Below, one piece after another: positions 7,807 through 10,861 of a DNA stretch of 10,861 nt. Under the pieces are notes generated by a model that ran no database searches, was not told the origin of the DNA, and was given only the letters and a program-made list of their open reading frames with translations. The translations under genes and the position numbers were made by a program. Position 1 is the stretch's first letter; each line of letters starts with the position of its first letter. Origin of the DNA: Bauldia sp. (GTDB lineage: Bacteria > Pseudomonadota > Alphaproteobacteria > Rhizobiales > Kaistiaceae); contig JAGRKY010000050.1 of NCBI GenBank assembly GCA_020442095.1, positions 1-10,861 of the forward strand, in the 5' to 3' direction.

Positions 7807-8889
7807 ATGACCGACCCCGCGTTTTTCCGGATAGCCCCTCCAGTTCCCCTCGAGCGTGTCGCGGTGATGACCGGGGCGGTGATTGCCGATCCGGCCCAGG
7901 CCGAGCGCATGGTGAGCGGCGTGGCGGTCCTCGACCGCGCGGGCCCCGGGGATGTCACCTATATGGGCAATCGCAGCCTGTCGGACGCCCTTGCTGCGAC
8001 ACGCGCCGGCGCATGCTTCGTAACCGAGCGCGATGTGCTGATGGCACCGCCGGCGACAGTGGTCCTGGTCTCCGCGTCGCCCGAACGGTCCTTCGCGATC
8101 CTTACCGGGTATTTCTATCCTGAATCGCTGCGCCCGATGCCGGTTTGCGGTGCTGCCGGCATTTCGCCTGCCGCGCATGTCGCCGAAGGTGTCACGCTAG
8201 AAAAGGACGTGACGATAGAGGCGGGGGCCGTCGTCGGGCCCGGCGCCGAGATCGGCGCGAACACGCTCATTTCCGCCGGTGCGATCATCGGCGCTGGCGT
8301 CAGGATCGGCCGGGAGAGCTCGATCGGGCCGGGAGCCAGCGTTCTCCATGCGTTCATCGGCAACCGGGTCGTGCTCCATCCCGGTGTCCGGGTCGGCCAG
8401 GACGGATTTGGCTACGTGCCCGGCGCCTCGGGACACCTCAAGATCCCCCAGGTTGGTCGCGTCATCATCCAGGACGACGTCGAGATCGGGGCGAACACGA
8501 CGATCGACCGCGGCAGCGGCCGCGATACCGTCATCGGGGAAGGGACCAAGATCGACAATCTGGTCCAAATCGGCCACAACGTCGTCATCGGACGCCATTG
8601 CCTTATCGCCGGGAATGCGGGTATTTCGGGCAGCGTCGTGATGGGGGATTTCGTGATGATTGGGGGTGGGACCGGGGTGCGCGACCACGTCTCAATCGGC
8701 AACAACGTCAAGATTGCCGCCGCCGCCGCCGTCCATTCCAATATCCCGGACGGCGAGACCTGGGGCGGATATCCGGCGATGCCGATCGATCGGTTCTACC
8801 GGCAGATGCGGACCCTTCAGCGCATCGTCAGGGGTGATGTGGGCACACGCGGTCCGGGAAGCCGCAAGGAGGGGCCGGATGGCGAATGA
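7807..8889 (+). CDS. lpxD: UDP-3-O-acylglucosamine N-acyltransferase
   Basis: LpxD transfers an (R)-3-hydroxyacyl chain from ACP to the 2-amino group of UDP-3-O-acylglucosamine, the third step of lipid A synthesis, in the cytoplasm. The 360-residue protein has the two-part plan of the family: an N-terminal uridine-binding domain (about 1-110) and a left-handed beta-helix of hexapeptide repeats (about 112-320). Conserved blocks are DGFGYVP at 199-205, TTIDRGS, and [12 protein letters not shown] with the catalytic histidine at His257 (the equivalent of E. coli His239). The end, after the [10 protein letters not shown] helix, is a charged tail of about 20 residues that also encodes the fabZ ribosome site. 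The ATG has GGGG 8 bases upstream. It is slightly longer than E. coli LpxD (341). The last 11 bases overlap fabZ. Confidence 0.97.
   Translation: MTDPAFFRIAPPVPLERVAVMTGAVIADPAQAERMVSGVAVLDRAGPGDVTYMGNRSLSDALAATRAGACFVTERDVLMAPPATVVLVSASPERSFAILTGYFYPESLRPMPVCGAAGISPAAHVAEGVTLEKDVTIEAGAVVGPGAEIGANTLISAGAIIGAGVRIGRESSIGPGASVLHAFIGNRVVLHPGVRVGQDGFGYVPGASGHLKIPQVGRVIIQDDVEIGANTTIDRGSGRDTVIGEGTKIDNLVQIGHNVVIGRHCLIAGNAGISGSVVMGDFVMIGGGTGVRDHVSIGNNVKIAAAAAVHSNIPDGETWGGYPAMPIDRFYRQMRTLQRIVRGDVGTRGPGSRKEGPDGE
8866..8872 (+). promoter_or_regulatory. Strong ribosome binding site of fabZ
   Basis: AAGGAGG, a near-perfect Shine-Dalgarno sequence, lies 6 bases before ATG 8879 within the end of lpxD. It fixes the fabZ start, although the frame is open upstream to 8660. 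It is the best ribosome site in the window. Confidence 0.85.
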
Positions 8890-9337
8890 CACGACCCAAT
8901 TGGTCGATATCGATATTCAGACGATCTACAAGCTTCTGCCCCACCGCTATCCTTTCCTGATGGTGGATCGCATCGTTGATATCGACGGCGACAACTCGGC
9001 CGTCGGCATCAAGAACGTCACCATCAATGAGCCGTATTTCGCCGGCCATTTTCCGGGCCAGCCGATCATGCCCGGTGTTCTGCTAATCGAGGGCATGGCC
9101 CAGACGGCCGGTGCGATCTGCATCCTGGCGCGCGGCCAGGACAGCCCGAAGGTCGTCTACTTCATGACCATCGACCAGGCGAAGTTCCGCCGGCCGGTCC
9201 TGCCCGGCGACACGGTCGAATACCATGTCAAGAAGATCAGGAACCGCAGCAACATCTGGAAGTTCAACGCCGAAGCAATGGTCGGCGGCAACAAGGTGGC
9301 ACAGGCGACGATCAGCGCCCTGATAGCGGACGAGTAG
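8879..9337 (+). CDS. fabZ: 3-hydroxyacyl-[acyl-carrier-protein] dehydratase FabZ
   Basis: FabZ dehydrates (R)-3-hydroxyacyl-ACP to trans-2-enoyl-ACP during fatty acid elongation. It therefore competes with LpxA and LpxD, encoded on either side, for the same hydroxyacyl-ACP. The 152-residue protein is the standard single hot-dog fold length. It shows [12 protein letters not shown] at 19-30, then [20 protein letters not shown] at 56-75, with catalytic His57 and Glu71 (the equivalents of E. coli His54 and Glu68). The nearby [17 protein letters not shown] segment is also conserved. The start at 8879 is set by AAGGAGG at 8866-8872. The gene overlaps the end of lpxD by 11 bases in another frame and is followed by lpxA after 9 bases. 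FabA is excluded by the length and by the conserved FabZ glutamate. Confidence 0.98.
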   Translation: MANDTTQLVDIDIQTIYKLLPHRYPFLMVDRIVDIDGDNSAVGIKNVTINEPYFAGHFPGQPIMPGVLLIEGMAQTAGAICILARGQDSPKVVYFMTIDQAKFRRPVLPGDTVEYHVKKIRNRSNIWKFNAEAMVGGNKVAQATISALIADE

Positions 9338-9346
9338 CCTCCCGAG

Positions 9347-10135
9347 ATGGCAGATATCCACCCCACGGCGATCGTTGCCGATGGTGCGCGCCTCGGCGCG
9401 AAAGTCAGCATCGGACCCTTCTCGATCATCGGCCCGGACGTCGTCCTGGAAGACGGGGTCAAGGTGCAGTCCCATGCGCTGATCGAAGGCCACACGACGG
9501 TGGGCGCCCGGACGGTCGTCTTCCCTCATTCGGCCATCGGCGGACCGCCGCAGGACACGAGCTACCAGGGCGAACCGACCAAGGTGATCATCGGCTCGGA
9601 CTGCATCATCCGCGAACAGGTCACGATCCATCGCGGGACGGCGCGGGGACGGGGCGAGACCCGCATCGGCAACAACTGCTTCCTGATGATCTCCTCCCAT
9701 GTCGCCCATGATTGCGTCGTCGCCGATCGCGTCGTGCTGGTGAACAGCGCGACGCTGGGCGGGCACGTCCAGGTCGGCGAACACGCCATCCTCAGCGGCC
9801 TCGTCGCGGTCCAGCAGCATTGCCGGATCGGCGCCCATGCCTTCATCGGCGGGCTTTCCGGCGTCAATGCCGACGTCCTGCCGTTCGTCTCGGCAATCGG
9901 CGACCGGGCCGAGCTCGGCGGCCTCAACATCGTCGGCCTCAAGCGCCGCGGCTTCGACAGGCCGACGATCCATGCCCTTCGGGCCGCCTACAAGGCCGTG
10001 TTCGAAGGCGGCGGAACCCGCGAGGACCGTGTCGCCAGGGTCGCGGAGAAATACGCCGACGTTCCGGCTGTGCTAATGATTGTCGACTTCATCCGCGCCG
10101 GCGGCGACCGGCCGCTTTGCATGCCGCGGGACTGA
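9347..10135 (+). CDS. lpxA: Acyl-ACP--UDP-N-acetylglucosamine O-acyltransferase
   Basis: LpxA starts lipid A synthesis by moving an (R)-3-hydroxyacyl group from ACP to the 3-OH of UDP-GlcNAc, reversibly. The product has 262 residues, the same as E. coli, and from my memory of that sequence it aligns without gaps from Gln69 to Gly169 at a constant offset of four. The left-handed beta-helix of hexapeptide repeats covers roughly residues 1-180; the C-terminal helical part begins after GLNIVGLKRRGFDR. The catalytic base is His121 (E. coli His125), with His118 and His140 in place of His122 and His144. The acyl-ruler glycine (E. coli Gly173) is Gly169, which would allow a longer chain than the methionine form. 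Two pocket residues differ: Ser72 for Lys76 and Gln156 for His160. The ribosome site is weak; translation may rely on fabZ. Confidence 0.97.
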   Translation: MADIHPTAIVADGARLGAKVSIGPFSIIGPDVVLEDGVKVQSHALIEGHTTVGARTVVFPHSAIGGPPQDTSYQGEPTKVIIGSDCIIREQVTIHRGTARGRGETRIGNNCFLMISSHVAHDCVVADRVVLVNSATLGGHVQVGEHAILSGLVAVQQHCRIGAHAFIGGLSGVNADVLPFVSAIGDRAELGGLNIVGLKRRGFDRPTIHALRAAYKAVFEGGGTREDRVARVAEKYADVPAVLMIVDFIRAGGDRPLCMPRD

Positions 10136-10164
10136 CCTGCAAGAGACGCCGGGACGGACAGGAC

Positions 10165-10861
10165 ATGGTCGCGACCGAGGGCGAACCGATCGGAATCGTG
10201 GCGGGCGGAGGCTCGGTGCCGATTCGCGTCGCGGAGGCGGCGCTTCGCTCCGGCCGCAAGCCCTTCATCGTCGCGATCGACGGCGAGGCCGACGAAGGCA
10301 TCGCCGCTTATCCGCATGAAGTGCTCAAATGGGGCCAGATCGGCCGTATGCAGTCCGTCTTTGTCGCCCATGGCGTCAAAGAGCTGGTGATGATCGGCAA
10401 CATCCGGATCCGCCCGGATTTCAGCAAGTTCAAGCTCGATCTCGGCGCCATCCGCGTCATCCCGAAAGTTCTGATGCTGCTCAAGAATGGCGACGCCGAC
10501 CTGCTGAGCGGCGTGGTCACCATCATGGGCGAGCTCGGCTTCACGGTGATCGGCGCCCACGAGGTCGCACCGGAGCTGGTCGCGACCGAAGGACCGCTCG
10601 GCCGCCACACCCCCGACAAGGTGGCAGACCGAGACATCGGCCGCGCCATGCGCGCCGCGCGGGCGATCGGTGTCATCGACGCCGGGCAGGCGGCGGTGGC
10701 GGTCAACGGCCGGGTCGTTGCCATGGAAGCCGCGGAAGGGACCGACGGCATGATCGAGAGGGTCGCGACCCTAAAGCAGGCCGGCCGCCTGAAATGGAGC
10801 GGCCGCAAGGGTGTCCTGGCCAAATGCGCCAAGCCCCAGCAGGATCTTCGCGTCGACATGC
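10165..10861 (+). CDS. lpxI: UDP-2,3-diacylglucosamine pyrophosphatase LpxI, 5' part
   Basis: LpxI (DUF1009) cuts UDP-2,3-diacylglucosamine to lipid X and UMP. It replaces LpxH in alphaproteobacteria and many other bacteria and was characterised in Caulobacter crescentus. The frame is open from ATG 10165 to the window end, giving 232 complete codons; homologues have about 280, so some 50 residues are missing. Visible family blocks are GIVAGGGSVPIRVAEAA near the start, LKWGQIGRMQSVF, DADLLSGVV, AVAVNGRVVAMEAAEGTDGM with Asp194, and the KGVLAKCAKPQQDLRVDM segment at the edge with Asp227 and Asp231. The reported Caulobacter catalytic aspartate probably lies in that last segment, but I am not certain which it is. 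The gap after lpxA is 29 bases; the ribosome site is poor (GGACGG around 10152-10157). lpxB is the expected next gene. Confidence 0.95.
   Translation, partial: MVATEGEPIGIVAGGGSVPIRVAEAALRSGRKPFIVAIDGEADEGIAAYPHEVLKWGQIGRMQSVFVAHGVKELVMIGNIRIRPDFSKFKLDLGAIRVIPKVLMLLKNGDADLLSGVVTIMGELGFTVIGAHEVAPELVATEGPLGRHTPDKVADRDIGRAMRAARAIGVIDAGQAAVAVNGRVVAMEAAEGTDGMIERVATLKQAGRLKWSGRKGVLAKCAKPQQDLRVDM

Noticed and set aside
5417..8120. A 14-base direct repeat, GGGTATTTCTATCC, at 5417-5430 (just before the bamA ATG) and at 8107-8120 (inside lpxD).
   Set aside because: One exact 14-base match in about 10.9 kb is not far from chance; the second copy encodes part of the ordinary LpxD sequence (GYFYPES), and no third copy was seen.
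8716..8730. Run of five GCC triplets in lpxD, a possible slippage site.
   Set aside because: It encodes a short alanine run in the beta-helix end, changes would keep the frame, and such runs are common in G+C-rich genes.
1..10861. Search by eye for tRNA, rRNA, CRISPR repeats, insertion-sequence ends, attachment sites, toxin-antitoxin or defence genes.
   Set aside because: None was found; every gene belongs to the conserved envelope-biogenesis cluster and the gaps are too short to hold more.

Overview
The window is one continuous, plus-strand run of eleven housekeeping genes for cell-envelope biogenesis, cut at both ends. The order is pyrH (3' part), frr, uppS, cdsA, dxr, rseP, bamA, lpxD, fabZ, lpxA, lpxI (5' part). 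High G+C (judged by eye), dxr lying after cdsA instead of before uppS as in E. coli, and LpxI (DUF1009) in the place of an LpxH-type hydrolase all point to an alphaproteobacterium. The absence of skp/ompH between bamA and lpxD fits Hyphomicrobiales (Rhizobiales) best; I cannot name a genus.

Layout. Bases 1-1236 carry UMP kinase and ribosome recycling factor. Bases 1259-4091 carry three tightly packed genes: uppS (undecaprenyl diphosphate synthase), cdsA (CDP-diacylglycerol synthase) and dxr (first committed step of the MEP isoprenoid pathway). uppS/cdsA and cdsA/dxr are joined by stop-start overlaps with GTG starts. Bases 4107-7739 carry the site-2 protease RseP and the outer-membrane assembly factor BamA, separated by a 180-base leader, the longest gap in the window. 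A good hairpin followed by a short T run lies after bamA. Bases 7807-10861 then hold lpxD-fabZ-lpxA-lpxI, the acyl-transfer and early lipid A branch; lpxB would be expected next.

How the genes work together. Dxr feeds isoprenoid units that UppS turns into the C55 lipid carrier for peptidoglycan and surface polysaccharides. CdsA makes CDP-diacylglycerol for phospholipids. FabZ consumes, and LpxA/LpxD use, (R)-3-hydroxyacyl-ACP, so phospholipid and lipid A synthesis compete for one pool encoded side by side. LpxI carries the lipid A intermediate on to the disaccharide stage. BamA inserts outer-membrane proteins into the resulting membrane, and RseP is an intramembrane protease of envelope signalling. 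PyrH and Frr supply nucleotides and recycle ribosomes.

No mobile element, CRISPR array, tRNA, rRNA or prophage gene was seen, and there is no stretch above 300 bases without a gene. I do not see an undescribed system. The points worth a second look are small: two unusual active-site residues in LpxA, the hairpin between bamA and lpxD, the bamA leader and its start choice, a pair of alternative hairpins before frr, and the translational coupling signals.
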